A DNA stretch of 64,000 nucleotides from Sphingobacterium sp. UGAL515B_05 (GTDB lineage: Bacteria; Bacteroidota; Bacteroidia; Sphingobacteriales; Sphingobacteriaceae). A program made the translations under genes and the position numbers. Shown one piece after another: positions 1 to 9,751 of this stretch (the stretch's first letter is position 1; each line of letters starts with the position of its first letter). The notes under the pieces are model-generated. The model had not been told where the DNA came from, ran no database searches, and was given only the letters and a program-made list of their open reading frames with translations. The stretch spans positions 1,922,001 to 1,986,000 of the forward strand of contig NZ_CP109907.1 of the NCBI RefSeq assembly GCF_033097525.1. The letters are read 5' to 3'.

Positions 1-164
1 TAATCAACCTTAAATTTTGTTAAGATCAGATACTATACTAAACTTTTTCATCAAATTTATATTCTATATGTAAACAGAGAATCTCAGAAGTTTTCGCTCT
101 GTCTATCATGAACAAATTGAGTGTATACCCGATATTCGGCACTCATGATATAAACTATACAAAG

Positions 165-533
165 ATGAAAAAGAAAATTTTAATGGCAGTAGCTTGTCTA
201 TTTTTAAGTGCTACAGGAGTTTTTGCCCAACAACGTCAGCAACGTAGTCCTGAAGAACAAGCTAAAATGCGCGTAGAGCATTTAGACAAATTATTAAGCC
301 TCAATCAAACGCAAAAAGATTCGATCTATAACCTTACCTTAAGTCAGGCTCAACAACGGGCTGCACTTCGAAATGAGGGGGGAGATCGAAAAGCGAACAT
401 GGAAAAATATAAACAGCTTCAGGAAATACAAACAACCAAAATCAAATCATGGCTTACCGCTGACCAAGCTAAGCTATTTGACGAACAACAGGAAAAAATG
501 AAGGAAAGAATGTCTAAACGTTCCGACAATTAA
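165..533 (+). CDS. Small secreted Gln/Lys-rich protein (Spy/CpxP-like?)
   Basis: A 122-residue exported protein of unknown function. Residues 1-21 form a clean signal peptide (KKK start, hydrophobic core, ending VFA before QQ). The mature part is charged, Gln-rich and predicted helical, with an LSLNQTQKDSIYNL segment and LTADQAKLFDEQQEKMKERM near the end. This low-complexity helical layout resembles periplasmic Spy/CpxP-type or DUF4890-type proteins, but I cannot assign a family firmly. The frame is open from position 108, but the ATG at 165 starts directly at the signal peptide and is preferred. It resembles the two genes that follow (840 and 1288), so the three may be divergent paralogues. 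A strong terminator follows. Confidence 0.8.
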   Translation: MKKKILMAVACLFLSATGVFAQQRQQRSPEEQAKMRVEHLDKLLSLNQTQKDSIYNLTLSQAQQRAALRNEGGDRKANMEKYKQLQEIQTTKIKSWLTADQAKLFDEQQEKMKERMSKRSDN

Positions 534-548
534 TTAAAACTACTTTAG

Positions 549-584
549 AAAAGCCCTTGTATTATTTACAAGGGCTTTTCTATT
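549..584 (+). terminator. Rho-independent terminator of the first small secreted protein gene
   Basis: A 12-bp perfect stem (AAAAGCCCTTGT / ACAAGGGCTTTT) with a short AT loop, followed by a T-rich tail, 15 bases after the stop codon. Confidence 0.85.
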
Positions 585-839
585 TCCCCTTCAATTTGAT
601 TCTGGCGCTGTCATCAGCAGTTAGCTCATCTAACTTTATGGAGCTTATTAACAGCATAAATGTGAATAATAGCATCGAAGTTATTGCATTCACGCATCTA
701 TAAAAGCCCATATCCACATGAATAACAATTCGTTAATGTTAAAACTTTGTTAAAGTAACATAGTTGATACAATATAAACACCCTTTCCTTAGTTTTTATA
801 GCAAGATCGTTTAATTGTAACTTTTTAAATACAATAGAT
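585..839. other. Intergenic stretch, nothing identified
   Basis: AT-rich spacer between the terminator and the next secreted-protein gene. It presumably holds the promoter for position 840, but no convincing -7 box (TAnnTTTG), repeat or RNA gene was seen. Confidence 0.5.
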
Positions 840-1223
840 ATGAAAAAGCTAATTTTAACAGGAATCGGATTTTGTTTGGCACTCAGCCTGACATTTGCCC
901 AACAGGGCACTCCAGAGGAAGTCGCAGCTAAAGCAACGACCGAACTTGTACAGAAACTACATCTGAATGATGAGCAAAAAACTGCGGTATCGACCATTCT
1001 ATTGGATCAGGCAAAAGCAGAACAGACGATAGTAAAAGATAGTGGATCTTCTGCCCAAGCAAAAAGTGAAGCACTTCATAAGCTACAGACTGAAGTAGAT
1101 ACCAAAGTCAGTCAATTACTTACTGAAGATCAGAAATCGCTTTATCAAAAAGTCATCACTGAAAGACCAGCTAAAGCTGTGCCGACCGCAGCTGAGCCTA
1201 CGAAAACTGAATCTGGTCAATAA
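840..1223 (+). CDS. Small secreted helical protein, paralogue 1 of a tandem pair
   Basis: A 127-residue exported protein of unknown function. The signal peptide is residues 1-20 (ends LTFA, then QQ). The mature part starts with TPEEVAAKATTELVQKL, is predicted all-helical, contains LNDEQKTAVSTILLDQ and LLTEDQKSLYQKVITERP, and ends in a Pro/Thr/Glu-rich tail. It is clearly homologous to the next gene, which has the same LNDEQKTAVSTI and VTERP blocks, so the two arose by tandem duplication. The LxxxLTxDQ pattern also occurs in the gene at 165. Spy-like periplasmic proteins have similar motifs, but a chaperone role is only a guess. Confidence 0.8.
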   Translation: MKKLILTGIGFCLALSLTFAQQGTPEEVAAKATTELVQKLHLNDEQKTAVSTILLDQAKAEQTIVKDSGSSAQAKSEALHKLQTEVDTKVSQLLTEDQKSLYQKVITERPAKAVPTAAEPTKTESGQ

Positions 1224-1287
1224 TCGACAACAACGTAAAATTAAGTAGCAAAAAAACATTGAATAATTTCATCTAAAATTGAACATC

Positions 1288-1689
1288 ATGAAAAAGTTAT
1301 TTTTAGCAGGCATAGGTTTCTTCCTAGCGATGAGCCTAACATTTGCACAACAAACAACACCGGAAGAAAATGCAACAAAGGTAGTGACTGAATTAGTTAC
1401 AAAGCTGACATTAAATGACGAGCAGAAAACTGCGGTATCAACAATCGTATTGGATCAAGAAAAGGCTATTGCAGCCGTTATTCAGGACACGACAGCTACA
1501 GCAGATGCCAAAAAGGAAAGCATATCCAAAATTCAAGGTGAATCAGATACTAAAATAGCTCAGTTGCTAACAGATGAACAAAAGACAGCTTATCAGAAAT
1601 ATGTTACTGAGCGACCTCCGGTAAATATTCCGGCAACGCAAGAAACAACAGAACAAAAAGAATCCGGTAACGGACAGAGCAATCAATAA
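1288..1689 (+). CDS. Small secreted helical protein, paralogue 2 of a tandem pair
   Basis: A 133-residue exported protein of unknown function, homologous along its length to the 840-1223 product: signal peptide with LTFAQQ, TPEE at the mature start, LNDEQKTAVSTIVLDQ, LLTDEQKTAYQKYVTERP, then a Gln/Glu/Ser-rich tail. A TTG nine bases upstream is in frame, but the ATG at 1288 gives the normal signal peptide and matches the paralogue. It lies 64 bases after its paralogue, so the two are probably cotranscribed. A strong terminator follows. Confidence 0.8.
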   Translation: MKKLFLAGIGFFLAMSLTFAQQTTPEENATKVVTELVTKLTLNDEQKTAVSTIVLDQEKAIAAVIQDTTATADAKKESISKIQGESDTKIAQLLTDEQKTAYQKYVTERPPVNIPATQETTEQKESGNGQSNQ

Positions 1690-1712
1690 CAATAATCATT
1701 CGAGAACGAATG

Positions 1713-1753
1713 AAAAGCCTCTGGACATGCAATGCATGCCCAGAGGCTTTTTT
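1713..1753 (+). terminator. Terminator of the tandem secreted-protein genes
   Basis: A 12-bp stem AAAAGCCTCTGG / CCAGAGGCTTTT around a loop containing ATGCAATGCAT, with a following T-run. Confidence 0.85.
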
Positions 1754-1781
1754 ATGCCTTACAGGGCCTTAAATACATTAA

Positions 1782-1815
1782 AAAAGGCTGTCCAAGTGAT
1801 ATGGACAGCCCTTTT
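1782..1815 (-). terminator. Terminator downstream of dnaA
   Basis: A stem AAAAGGCTGTCCA / TGGACAGCCCTTTT about 25 bases beyond the dnaA stop codon. The A-run on the plus strand gives a U-run in the dnaA transcript. It may act in both directions with the convergent terminator just before it. Confidence 0.8.
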
Positions 1816-1840
1816 AGTGCTTTGCTTACGATAATTGACA

Positions 1841-3265
1841 TTAAGATTTTAATTTTTTCATAATGTCACTTACATAAGTTTTAAATTTCTTGTCAGTTTC
1901 AATTAAATCCTCTACGGTTTGACAGGCATAAATGACTGTCGAGTGGTCTCTTCCTCCGAAGAATGCTCCGATCGATTTCAGTGAAGATTTGGTATGTGCT
2001 TTTGCTAAGTACATCGAAATTTGCCTGGCCTGCACGATTTCACGCTTTCTAACTTTCGATTTAACCATATCCACAGGAACTTCAAAATATTCACAGACTA
2101 ATTTTTGAATAAAGTCCATTGAAATTTCCTTATGGGTATTCTTCACAAAATTCTTCAACATCGATTTTGCCAAGCCCAAATCGATCTCTTTTTTGTTCAA
2201 AGTAGACTGAGCCAATAATGAAACCATGGCTCCTTCCAATTCACGAACGCTGTTATCGATCTGTGTTGCGACGTATTCCACTACATTTTCAGGTAAATCA
2301 ATACCATCGGAATACATCTTCTTCTTCAAAATTGCCATTCTCGTCTCAAGATCAGGAATCTGAATATCTGCAGATAATCCCCATTTAAAACGACTAAGCA
2401 AACGTTCCTCCAAACCAGCTAAATCCTTAGGTGCTTTGTCTGAAGTCAAAATAATTTGCTTTCCAGATTGATGCAAATGATTAAAAATATGGAAGAAAAT
2501 ATCCTGTGTTTTTTCTTTACCGGCAAAGTTATGTACATCATCCATAATGATGACATCCATTGCCTGATAAAAGTTAACGAAATCATTGATTGTATTATTT
2601 TTCAATGAATCCACAAACTGCTGACAGAATTTCTCACAAGACACATAAATGACCAGTTTATCGGGAAGATTTCTCTTGATTTCATTTCCGATTGCTTGGG
2701 CAAGGTGTGTCTTTCCCAAACCAACATCACCATAAATCATCAAAGGGTTGAATGAAGTACCACCTGGCTTATTCGCTACAGCATAACCTGCTGAACGAGC
2801 AAGACGATTACATTCACCTTCGATAAAATTTTCGAATGTGTAGTTTTGATTCAATTGCGGATCAACCTGCAATTTTTTCAATCCAGGAATAACAAATGGA
2901 TTTTTGATATCTCTATTTAAAGATACCGGTACAGGGATAGATTGTCTTTTCCCTTCTGCTCCATTGCCATTCGATGGAAGATTAGTCGTATAGGGATGAG
3001 AAGCTGAAGACTTCTCCACTACAATATTGTATTCCAATCTACCTTGTTCTCCTAAAAATTTCTTTACGGTCTTACGAAGAATTCCTACATAGTGTTCTTC
3101 CAGCCACTCATAAAAAAATAAGCTAGGCACTTGAATAGTCAAAACGTCACCCTCCAAACGGACTGCTTTCACAGGTTCAAACCAGGTCTTGAAACTTTGC
3201 GCTGGTATATTATCTTTGATAATCGAAAGACAATTATTCCAGACACTTGAATACGTTTTTTCCAT
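1841..3265 (-). CDS. dnaA: Chromosomal replication initiator DnaA
   Basis: DnaA, the AAA+ ATPase that binds DnaA boxes and opens the origin. The 474 residues match the family length. Residues 1-85 form the helicase-loading N-terminal domain, residues 86-120 a short linker, then the ATPase core with Walker A GDVGLGKT (179-186) and Walker B VIIMDDVH. The C-terminal DNA-binding domain carries the signature GGRDHSTV. A TTG 39 bases upstream is in frame, but the ATG at 3265 (MEKTYSSVW) fits the family start. The gene stands alone: no dnaN or other origin gene adjoins it. The likely origin is about 8 kb to the right, so dnaA and oriC are close but separate. Confidence 0.97.
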   Translation of the reverse strand: MEKTYSSVWNNCLSIIKDNIPAQSFKTWFEPVKAVRLEGDVLTIQVPSLFFYEWLEEHYVGILRKTVKKFLGEQGRLEYNIVVEKSSASHPYTTNLPSNGNGAEGKRQSIPVPVSLNRDIKNPFVIPGLKKLQVDPQLNQNYTFENFIEGECNRLARSAGYAVANKPGGTSFNPLMIYGDVGLGKTHLAQAIGNEIKRNLPDKLVIYVSCEKFCQQFVDSLKNNTINDFVNFYQAMDVIIMDDVHNFAGKEKTQDIFFHIFNHLHQSGKQIILTSDKAPKDLAGLEERLLSRFKWGLSADIQIPDLETRMAILKKKMYSDGIDLPENVVEYVATQIDNSVRELEGAMVSLLAQSTLNKKEIDLGLAKSMLKNFVKNTHKEISMDFIQKLVCEYFEVPVDMVKSKVRKREIVQARQISMYLAKAHTKSSLKSIGAFFGGRDHSTVIYACQTVEDLIETDKKFKTYVSDIMKKLKS

Positions 3266-3751
3266 TCTAAAATTGTTAATAAGTTGATTTACAATACGCG
3301 ACAAAAAATATGTTGATAACTTTCTCTGAGAACGAAGATGACAAAAAAAAATCAGCTAAAAAACTAAAATATAAAATAATTAATAAACCATTATATATCA
3401 GATGTTTACTATGTAAAATTGTGGAAAACTAGCGCTAAAATTGATCTCTAAAAATAATTATTAACATTCCAAATTTATTTGAAAAAAAAGAACAAAAAAA
3501 GTAGCAAACTAACTACGTCTCAGTCCTTAAGGTCTAAATCTAAATTAACCAAAATAATAGCTAATTACAATCTTTAGTTCATATATTTTTAATATTAAAT
3601 TTATAAGAATTTAAAGCCAACTTAACATCCTTGCTAATGGACGATTCAACTTATTTATGTCCAACTGTAAAACAAAAATCTGTTTAATTTATCCGAAAGA
3701 AAAAAACACATTGTAACATATGAGATTAATTGTGAGCTCCAAAAATGCGAT
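3266..3751. other. AT-rich region upstream of dnaA
   Basis: About 490 bases without a gene. It presumably carries the dnaA promoter. It contains isolated sequences resembling DnaA boxes (TGTTGATAA about 45 bases upstream of the dnaA ATG, and a TGTGGAAAA-type site near 3420), which would fit autoregulation by DnaA. Unlike the 11.7-12.1 kb region there is no dense box cluster. Confidence 0.4.
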
Positions 3752-3805
3752 ACTATAGAAACAAAAAAGGAGGTCCATAGGGATCTCCTTTTTTGTTTCT
3801 ATAGT
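3752..3805 (-). terminator. Long perfect-stem terminator of dxs
   Basis: A perfect 21-bp inverted repeat (3752-3772 and 3785-3805) with a 12-base loop, starting 10 bases after the dxs stop codon. The arms contain A6/T6 runs. It is unusually long for a bacterial terminator and may act in both directions. Confidence 0.8.
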
Positions 3806-3814
3806 GTATAACTT

Positions 3815-5743
3815 TTATCCGACCATTGAACTGGTCAATTTTCCATTACAAAGTTTTTTAGCTTCTGCTACGATCGCATTCGCATCGTAGTGTGCATTCT
3901 TCCACTGTGCATTTTGTTCAGCATGCTCAATGATCTTATCCGGAATACCTAAACGAACCACTTGGCTATGATAACCATGATCTGCCATAAACTCCAATAC
4001 AGCCGAACCTATGCCCCCTTGCAAACTTCCATCTTCAACCGTGATAATTTTATCAAACTTTTTAAAGACCTGATGGAGTAAGACTTCATCTAATGGTTTA
4101 GCAAATCGAAGATCATAATGTGCTGGGTGTATCCCCAATTCATTTAACTGCTGTACCGCTTTAACGGCTTCATTTCCTATAGCGCCAAAGCTCAATATAG
4201 CAAGCTCTTCCCCATCCGTTATAAGACGTCCTTTTCCAATTTCAATTTCCGTAAATGGACGACGCCAGTCTGGCATAACACCATTCCCTCTCGGATATCT
4301 AATAACAAATGGACCTTTATTGGGTAACTGAGCTGTATACATTAAATTTCGTAACTCTTCCTCATTCATCGGCGCAGAAACCGTCATATTTGGAACACAG
4401 CGCATAAAAGCGATATCGTAAGCTCCATGGTGTGTTGCACCATCTGCTCCTACCACGCCCGCACGGTCCAAACAGAAAACGACGTTCAGATTTTGCAATG
4501 CAACATCATGGATTACCTGATCATAGGCCCGTTGCATAAATGATGAATAAATATTACAAAATGGCAATAGTCCCTGAGTTGCAAGTCCAGCACTAAAAGT
4601 AACAGCATGTTGTTCGGCAATACCAACGTCAAATGCACGCTCAGGCATAGCTTTCATCATAATATTCATGGAAGAACCGGATGGCATTGCAGGTGTTATA
4701 CCCACAATCTTATCATTCTCTTCTGCAAGCTCCACCAAGGTATGTCCAAAGACATCCTGAAATTTGGGAGCCACTGGTTTGTCACTTGATGATTTCTTGA
4801 TCTCACCGGTAATTTTATCAAATAAACCTGGAGCGTGCCACTTCGTCTGGTCTTTCTCCGCCAATGCGAAGCCCTTTCCTTTGATAGTGACAGCATGTAA
4901 TAATTTGGGACCTGGTATGTGTTTAAGATCTTCAAGCGTTTTCGCCAATTTTTTGACATCGTGCCCGTCAACTGGTCCAAAGTATCTAAAATTTAAAGAT
5001 TCAAATAGATTAGCATTTTTCAGCAAAGTGCCCTTTATGCTTTTTTCAAGTTTTTTGGCAATGCCAAGTGCATTGGGACCAACTTCTGAAATCTTTGTCA
5101 ATACTGCTGCTATATCGTCTCTAAATCTGTTGTATCGCTTAGAGGTGGTAATGCTTGTTAAATACTCCTTTAATGCACCAACATTCGGATCTATCGACAT
5201 GCAGTTATCATTTAAGATCACCAAAAGATTTGATTTAGAAATTCCAGCATGATTCAATGCTTCAAATGCCATTCCTCCCGTCAATGCACCATCACCGATT
5301 ACAGCAATATGCTGACGGTCTTTCTCACCTTTTATCTGAGAGGCAACAGCCATACCCAGCGCAGCAGAAATAGATGTTGACGAGTGACCAACACCAAATG
5401 CATCGTATTTAGATTCAAAACGGTTCGGAAAGCCCGAAATCCCGTTCTCAATTCGATTTGTATGAAATATATCGCGGCGACCTGTTAGGATTTTATGCCC
5501 ATAAGCCTGATGACCCACATCCCAGATCAATTGATCGTATGGGGTATTCATTACGTAATGTAACGCCACCGTTAACTCGACGACTCCCAAACTTGCTGCA
5601 AAGTGACCACCATTAACCGAAACCTGATCAATAATAAATTGACGTAATTCCTGACTTAACTGTTCTAATTGGTCTTCCTTTAGCTTTTTAAGATCAGAGG
5701 GATCGTTTATTTTACTTAATAGTTCTCCAGCCTCAAACTGCAT
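3815..5743 (-). CDS. dxs: 1-deoxy-D-xylulose-5-phosphate synthase
   Basis: First enzyme of the MEP isoprenoid pathway: pyruvate plus glyceraldehyde 3-phosphate give 1-deoxyxylulose 5-phosphate, using thiamine diphosphate. The 642 residues match the family length. Visible features are the N-terminal [17 protein letters not shown] block, the ThDP/Mg motif [18 protein letters not shown] near residue 150, the catalytic-Glu region [15 protein letters not shown] near 380 and [18 protein letters not shown] near 440. It stands alone between dnaA and the divergent scpA. Its cofactor dependence fits the nearby thiL, though the two are not in one operon. Confidence 0.97.
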   Translation of the reverse strand: MQFEAGELLSKINDPSDLKKLKEDQLEQLSQELRQFIIDQVSVNGGHFAASLGVVELTVALHYVMNTPYDQLIWDVGHQAYGHKILTGRRDIFHTNRIENGISGFPNRFESKYDAFGVGHSSTSISAALGMAVASQIKGEKDRQHIAVIGDGALTGGMAFEALNHAGISKSNLLVILNDNCMSIDPNVGALKEYLTSITTSKRYNRFRDDIAAVLTKISEVGPNALGIAKKLEKSIKGTLLKNANLFESLNFRYFGPVDGHDVKKLAKTLEDLKHIPGPKLLHAVTIKGKGFALAEKDQTKWHAPGLFDKITGEIKKSSSDKPVAPKFQDVFGHTLVELAEENDKIVGITPAMPSGSSMNIMMKAMPERAFDVGIAEQHAVTFSAGLATQGLLPFCNIYSSFMQRAYDQVIHDVALQNLNVVFCLDRAGVVGADGATHHGAYDIAFMRCVPNMTVSAPMNEEELRNLMYTAQLPNKGPFVIRYPRGNGVMPDWRRPFTEIEIGKGRLITDGEELAILSFGAIGNEAVKAVQQLNELGIHPAHYDLRFAKPLDEVLLHQVFKKFDKIITVEDGSLQGGIGSAVLEFMADHGYHSQVVRLGIPDKIIEHAEQNAQWKNAHYDANAIVAEAKKLCNGKLTSSMVG

Positions 5744-5887
5744 AGTACTGCTATTTACATGATATGTTCGTACAAAGTAACGACAATTTTATTTAATCTT
5801 TAAAATTAAATCGCATTTACATATTGAGGTACAACAAATAAAATAATGAATAGTTTGTCCCGAAGTTATTCCAAAAGATTTTATATG

Positions 5888-5895
5888 TAAATTTG
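5888..5895 (+). promoter_or_regulatory. -7 promoter box of scpA (possible leaderless start)
   Basis: TAAATTTG matches the Bacteroidota -7 consensus TAnnTTTG. It ends only 8 bases before the scpA ATG, so the transcript would start at or within a few bases of the codon. Confidence 0.5.
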
Positions 5896-5903
5896 TATAA
5901 GAT

Positions 5904-6692
5904 ATGCAAGTAGAAGAAGGCTACGAAATCAAGCTTCCTCAATTTGAGGGACCTTTTGATTTATTATTATTTTTTATCGAACGGGATGAATTAAATATCC
6001 ACGATATACCGATTTCAAAGATTACAGATGATTTTTTATCGTATGTGAGCCAAATGCAAGCGCTTAATATGGAAATGGCAAGCGAGTTTATCTTTGTTGC
6101 TTCGACACTGATGCGTATTAAAGCTAAAATGCTCTTGCCTCGTCTAGATCTAGATGAAAATGAGAATGAAATCGATCTTAGAGAAGATCTTGTTCAAAAA
6201 CTTATTCTCTATAAGCAATTTAAAGAGACCTGTGAAGATTTGAGAGTCTTGGAGGAGGATCGTCTCAAACTATACAATCGAGGCAACATACGCTATGATA
6301 TCCAACAAAGACTAAAATTAGATTCTACCGGAGAAAATTTGGATAGCTTCGACCTTTATAGTCTAATGATGATTTACGAGCAAATGATGTATCAATTCCG
6401 TAATCGTCCCCCAGAAGTAACACATACAGTTGTCAAATATCCATACACCATTGAACAACAGAAGAAAGCAATAGCCGAACTGATTGAAATCAATAAAAAG
6501 TTGGATTTTCAAGAAATTCTTAAAAACTCAGAAAATAAAATACAGTTTGTCTATAACTTTTTAGCAATTCTTGAAATGCTGCAACAGAGATTATTACAGA
6601 TCGAAGTGGGCTTAGGCTATAACAATTTCAATGTAGGTGAAAGAGATCCAAATGAGGTAGAGGAACTCCGGCTTGAGGAGCAAGAAGCATAA
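5904..6692 (+). CDS. scpA: Segregation and condensation protein A (kleisin)
   Basis: ScpA, the kleisin subunit that bridges SMC heads in the bacterial condensin and helps separate new origins. The 262 residues are typical. The N-terminal signature LPQFEGPFDLLLFFIERDELNIHDIPISKIT is clear, followed by LMRIKAKMLLPR. The acidic middle and C-terminal winged-helix region follow, with a QRLLQIEVG block near the end. scpB is not adjacent. It is a single-gene unit with its own promoter box and terminator. A position a few kb from the putative origin suits a chromosome-segregation gene. Confidence 0.95.
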   Translation: MQVEEGYEIKLPQFEGPFDLLLFFIERDELNIHDIPISKITDDFLSYVSQMQALNMEMASEFIFVASTLMRIKAKMLLPRLDLDENENEIDLREDLVQKLILYKQFKETCEDLRVLEEDRLKLYNRGNIRYDIQQRLKLDSTGENLDSFDLYSLMMIYEQMMYQFRNRPPEVTHTVVKYPYTIEQQKKAIAELIEINKKLDFQEILKNSENKIQFVYNFLAILEMLQQRLLQIEVGLGYNNFNVGERDPNEVEELRLEEQEA

Positions 6693-6693
6693 A

Positions 6694-6721
6694 AAAAGAC
6701 CTGTTTTGAACAGGTCTTTTT
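6694..6721 (+). terminator. Terminator between scpA and thiL (bidirectional)
   Basis: A 10-bp stem AAAAGACCTG / CAGGTCTTTT directly after the scpA stop codon and 5 bases from the thiL stop codon. A/T runs on both sides allow use from both directions. Confidence 0.85.
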
Positions 6722-6725
6722 CGTA

Positions 6726-7778
6726 TTAATCTTTTTTCTTAAAAGCATTCCAACCCTGGGCTGTTATCGGATAAAGATTCCCTGATTTGGAAATCATTTC
6801 ACAGCCTTCAGTACTTGGGGTCATATAACCAATAATGCTAATATCCGGTAAGTTTTTGATTTTATCATGATCAGCCTGAGCTATTGTGAACAGTAGTTCA
6901 TAATCTTCACCACCATTTAGTGCAGCTACCGTTGGATCAATACCAAATTCCCGCCCCGTATCATAAGTCATCTGATCCAATGGAATCTTTTCCTCATATA
7001 ATCTGCAACCTTTGTCAGATTGCCTACAAATATGTAGAATTTCCGATGCAAGCCCGTCTGAAATATCCATCATCGCTGTTGGCTTGATCCCTAGCTTGGC
7101 AAATAATTCAACAATGTCTTTCCGGGCTTCAGGTTTCAATTGACGTTCAACGATATAATCCTTTCCCTCTAAATCAGGCTGTACATTGGGATTTTCTAAA
7201 TAGATATCCTTTTCGCGCTCCAAGAGCTGTAAGCCCATATAAGCTGCCCCTAGATCACCAGACACACACAAGAGATCACCTTCCTGAGCACCACTACGAT
7301 AAACGATCTGATCTGCATCAGCATAACCTATGCTTGTCACAGAAATAACCAAGCCTTGGGCTGAAGCCGAAGTGTCTCCGCCAATTAAGTCAACATTATA
7401 TTTCTTACAGGCAATCAATGCTCCCTGATAAATCTCTTCTACAGCTTCCAATGGAAATTTTGAGGACAGACCTATCGAAAAGGTAATTTGTGAAGCTATT
7501 CCATTCATCGCGTAAATATCGCTCAAATTGACCTGAACAGCTTTGTAACCTAAATGTTTTAACGGAACATATCTAAGATCAAAATGAATTCCTTCCAAAA
7601 GTAAATCTGTAGATATCAAGGTTTTCTTACCTCCAAAATCTAGAACAGCAGCATCATCGCCAATCCCTTTAATTGTAGATTTTTCTGTTAATTCTACAGC
7701 TTTATTTATATAATCAATCAAACCGAATTCACCCATTTCTTCCAAATTGGTTCGCTCGGTGTTATCAAAATCAAACAT
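6726..7778 (-). CDS. thiL: Thiamine-monophosphate kinase
   Basis: ThiL phosphorylates thiamine monophosphate to thiamine diphosphate, the last step of the pathway. The 350 residues fit the family. Key blocks are GIGDDAAVLDF near residue 40 (ATP/Mg binding), STDLLLEGIHFDL, the NLSDIYAMNG segment, GGDTSAS near 135, and MDISDGLASEI near 240. It belongs to the PurM/AIR-synthase fold. It lies downstream of nadA on the same strand but 224 bases away, so probably has its own promoter. No other thi genes are nearby. Confidence 0.95.
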   Translation of the reverse strand: MFDFDNTERTNLEEMGEFGLIDYINKAVELTEKSTIKGIGDDAAVLDFGGKKTLISTDLLLEGIHFDLRYVPLKHLGYKAVQVNLSDIYAMNGIASQITFSIGLSSKFPLEAVEEIYQGALIACKKYNVDLIGGDTSASAQGLVISVTSIGYADADQIVYRSGAQEGDLLCVSGDLGAAYMGLQLLEREKDIYLENPNVQPDLEGKDYIVERQLKPEARKDIVELFAKLGIKPTAMMDISDGLASEILHICRQSDKGCRLYEEKIPLDQMTYDTGREFGIDPTVAALNGGEDYELLFTIAQADHDKIKNLPDISIIGYMTPSTEGCEMISKSGNLYPITAQGWNAFKKKD

Positions 7779-8002
7779 GCTAAAAAGTTTAAAAGTTTAA
7801 TATAGATAATGCCAGCTGATAATCATCTCCCAGAGATATATCCGGATGGCATTACAAAATAAGTTTTACTATAAGACCAATGCCCCCTGCTTATACATTG
7901 GACTCTTTTCGTTAAGCTGTTTATATGCAGTTCAACGAAATCATTAGTGATCATTGAAAACCAATCAGTTATTATTCTGGTGATCAAAAATTATGCAGAT
8001 TT

Positions 8003-8998
8003 CTATAAGCCTAAACTTGCCGATATTTCCAACATACGTTCAATAGGACGCTGGGCTCGGAGAATAACATCCTCTGGAAGGAGGATTTCGGGTGACTCAT
8101 ACTTTAGACAGTTGTATAGCTTCTCAAGCGTATTAAGCTTCATATGCGGGCAATCATTACATGCACAGGCATTATTAGGAGGTGCAGGAATAAAAGTCTT
8201 ATGTGGACTTGCTTTTTGCATTTGGTAGAGAATACCTGATTCTGTAGCAACAATATAAGCTTGGGCCGTATCGGTCTGGGTAAATTTAAGCATGCCCGCA
8301 GTCGATCCCACATAATCGGCTATCGCCAGTATATGATCTTCACACTCCGGATGGGCAATAAACTTAGCATCGGGGTGCTCGCTTTTCAAACGATCAATTT
8401 TATCTTGAGAAAAAATTTCATGGACCATACATGCACCATTCCAAAGCACAAGATCTCGTCCTGTTTTCTTTTTAACGTATGCTCCGAGATTACGATCGGG
8501 GCCAAAAATGATCTTCTGATCCGCTGGCAGGCTCTCTACGATCTGAACAGCGTTACTAGAGGTACATACGATATCGGAAAGCGCTTTCAATTCCGCCGTA
8601 CAGTTTACATAAGTGATGACCAAATGATCAGGATATTGTTCCTTAAATTTAGCGAAAAGATGCGGTGGGCAAGAATCTGATAGTGAACAACCTGCTTTGG
8701 CATCTGGCAGAAGAACCTTTTTCGTCGGTGAAAGTATTTTAGCCGTCTCAGCCATGAAATGTACTCCAGCAAAAACAATTACATCTGCATCAGTTTTCGC
8801 AGCTTCCTGGGATAAACCAAGGCTATCTCCTATATAATCCGCTATATCTTGAATTTCAGACTCTTGATAATAGTGAGCCAAGATGACAGCGTTCTTTTCT
8901 TTCTTTAATCGTTGGATCTCTTTAATCAAATCCAGTGAGGGATCAATCGGAGCATCGATATAACCTTTTGCTTGAAGCTCATAATTTACAATTTCCAT
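8003..8998 (-). CDS. nadA: Quinolinate synthase (Fe-S)
   Basis: NadA condenses iminoaspartate with dihydroxyacetone phosphate to quinolinate in de novo NAD synthesis, using a [4Fe-4S] cluster. With the ATG at 8998 it has 331 residues. Visible blocks are [22 protein letters not shown] (39-60), [10 protein letters not shown] (101-110), WNGACMVHE near 205 and [12 protein letters not shown] near 290, which supply the cluster cysteines. An in-frame TTG at 9028 overlaps a -7 promoter box, so that start is rejected. Its pathway partner nadB is the next gene to the right but divergent, separated by the 3.1-kb origin-like region. Confidence 0.96.
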   Translation of the reverse strand: MEIVNYELQAKGYIDAPIDPSLDLIKEIQRLKKEKNAVILAHYYQESEIQDIADYIGDSLGLSQEAAKTDADVIVFAGVHFMAETAKILSPTKKVLLPDAKAGCSLSDSCPPHLFAKFKEQYPDHLVITYVNCTAELKALSDIVCTSSNAVQIVESLPADQKIIFGPDRNLGAYVKKKTGRDLVLWNGACMVHEIFSQDKIDRLKSEHPDAKFIAHPECEDHILAIADYVGSTAGMLKFTQTDTAQAYIVATESGILYQMQKASPHKTFIPAPPNNACACNDCPHMKLNTLEKLYNCLKYESPEILLPEDVILRAQRPIERMLEISASLGL

Positions 8999-9025
8999 GC
9001 GAGTAGTTTCAACTTTTATGAACAG

Positions 9026-9033
9026 CAAAAATA
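9026..9033 (-). promoter_or_regulatory. -7 promoter box of nadA
   Basis: On the minus strand this reads TATTTTTG, a match to TAnnTTTG, 27 bases upstream of the nadA ATG. It supports the ATG at 8998 over the upstream TTG. Confidence 0.55.
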
Positions 9034-9650
9034 AGCATTGTTAGATATATAAAAGTCAATTAAAAGCAAATTAATCCGGTCGTAGTAATATACCGCTCGC
9101 CTGGATGTGATTCATTATTAGATAATAACAGATAAAACACTGATATAAAGCCTCTTATTAATCAATAATAGATTACAGCGGATCTTCCAAGCGCAGCTTA
9201 TTGGATAATGTCAGTTTTCAAATTTGATCGAACAACTGCAACTGCTGCCCAATTCATGATCTTGCAGCACTGACAGCGAAATACCTATTAAAAAATACAA
9301 AACAAACGTTTATAAGTATTAATAGTTAAATTAATTTATATAAAGTTTAATTACAGAATATTACGCCCATATAAACTCTTTTAGACTTGAATATTTAGGA
9401 AACTATTCAAACTCTTTGTTTATACCAAAAGCTGAAGGGATTTATTTCACATTATTTCGATCTTCGAAAATCAGTTTCATACAGAGCCAACCTTCATAGC
9501 CTAAGGAACGTTTTTAGTCATATTACAAAACAATGAAAAATATAGCACAAAAGGAAGCTTTATTTATTAACATTTCAGATTAAAAAACGTTTTTAAGCTC
9601 ATATAGGAGAGATTAATGGATTCTGGATTGATCTAAAATTTTATATCAAA

Positions 9651-9751
9651 TTCTCAGCGGGTTTATTTTGTAAAATTGAAGCAAACTGTATCTGCCTGCA
9701 GCATTGAACGCCTATAAAATATCTTCGAAAACAAAATAAACGCTCTGAGAA
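9651..9751. repeat. Imperfect inverted repeat, founder pair of an origin-flank repeat family
   Basis: TTCTCAGCGGGTTTATTTTG (9651-9670) faces CAAAATAAACGCTCTGAGAA (9732-9751). The arms differ only in the central four bases. Related partial copies occur at 10051-10060 (AAATAAACCC), 10708-10719 (CGCCCTGAGAAT) and 10988-11005 (TTGAGCGGGTTTATTTTT). Confidence 0.6.

Noticed and set aside
698..997. Minus-strand ORF of 99 codons
   Set aside because: Overlaps the start of the secreted-protein gene at 840 on the opposite strand; no coding features.
3419..3427. Origin at the dnaA upstream region
   Set aside because: Only isolated DnaA-box-like sites and no strand-composition switch there; the 11.7-12.1 kb region has both.
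4764..5252. Plus-strand ORF of 162 codons
   Set aside because: Lies wholly antisense to dxs, with no family pattern; a shadow of the dxs reading frame.
7947..8680. Plus-strand ORFs opposite nadA
   Set aside because: Antisense to the well-supported nadA gene with low-complexity, Cys/His-rich translations lacking any domain.
9028..9033. TTG start for nadA at 9028
   Set aside because: It falls inside a -7 promoter box; the ATG at 8998 fits the family.
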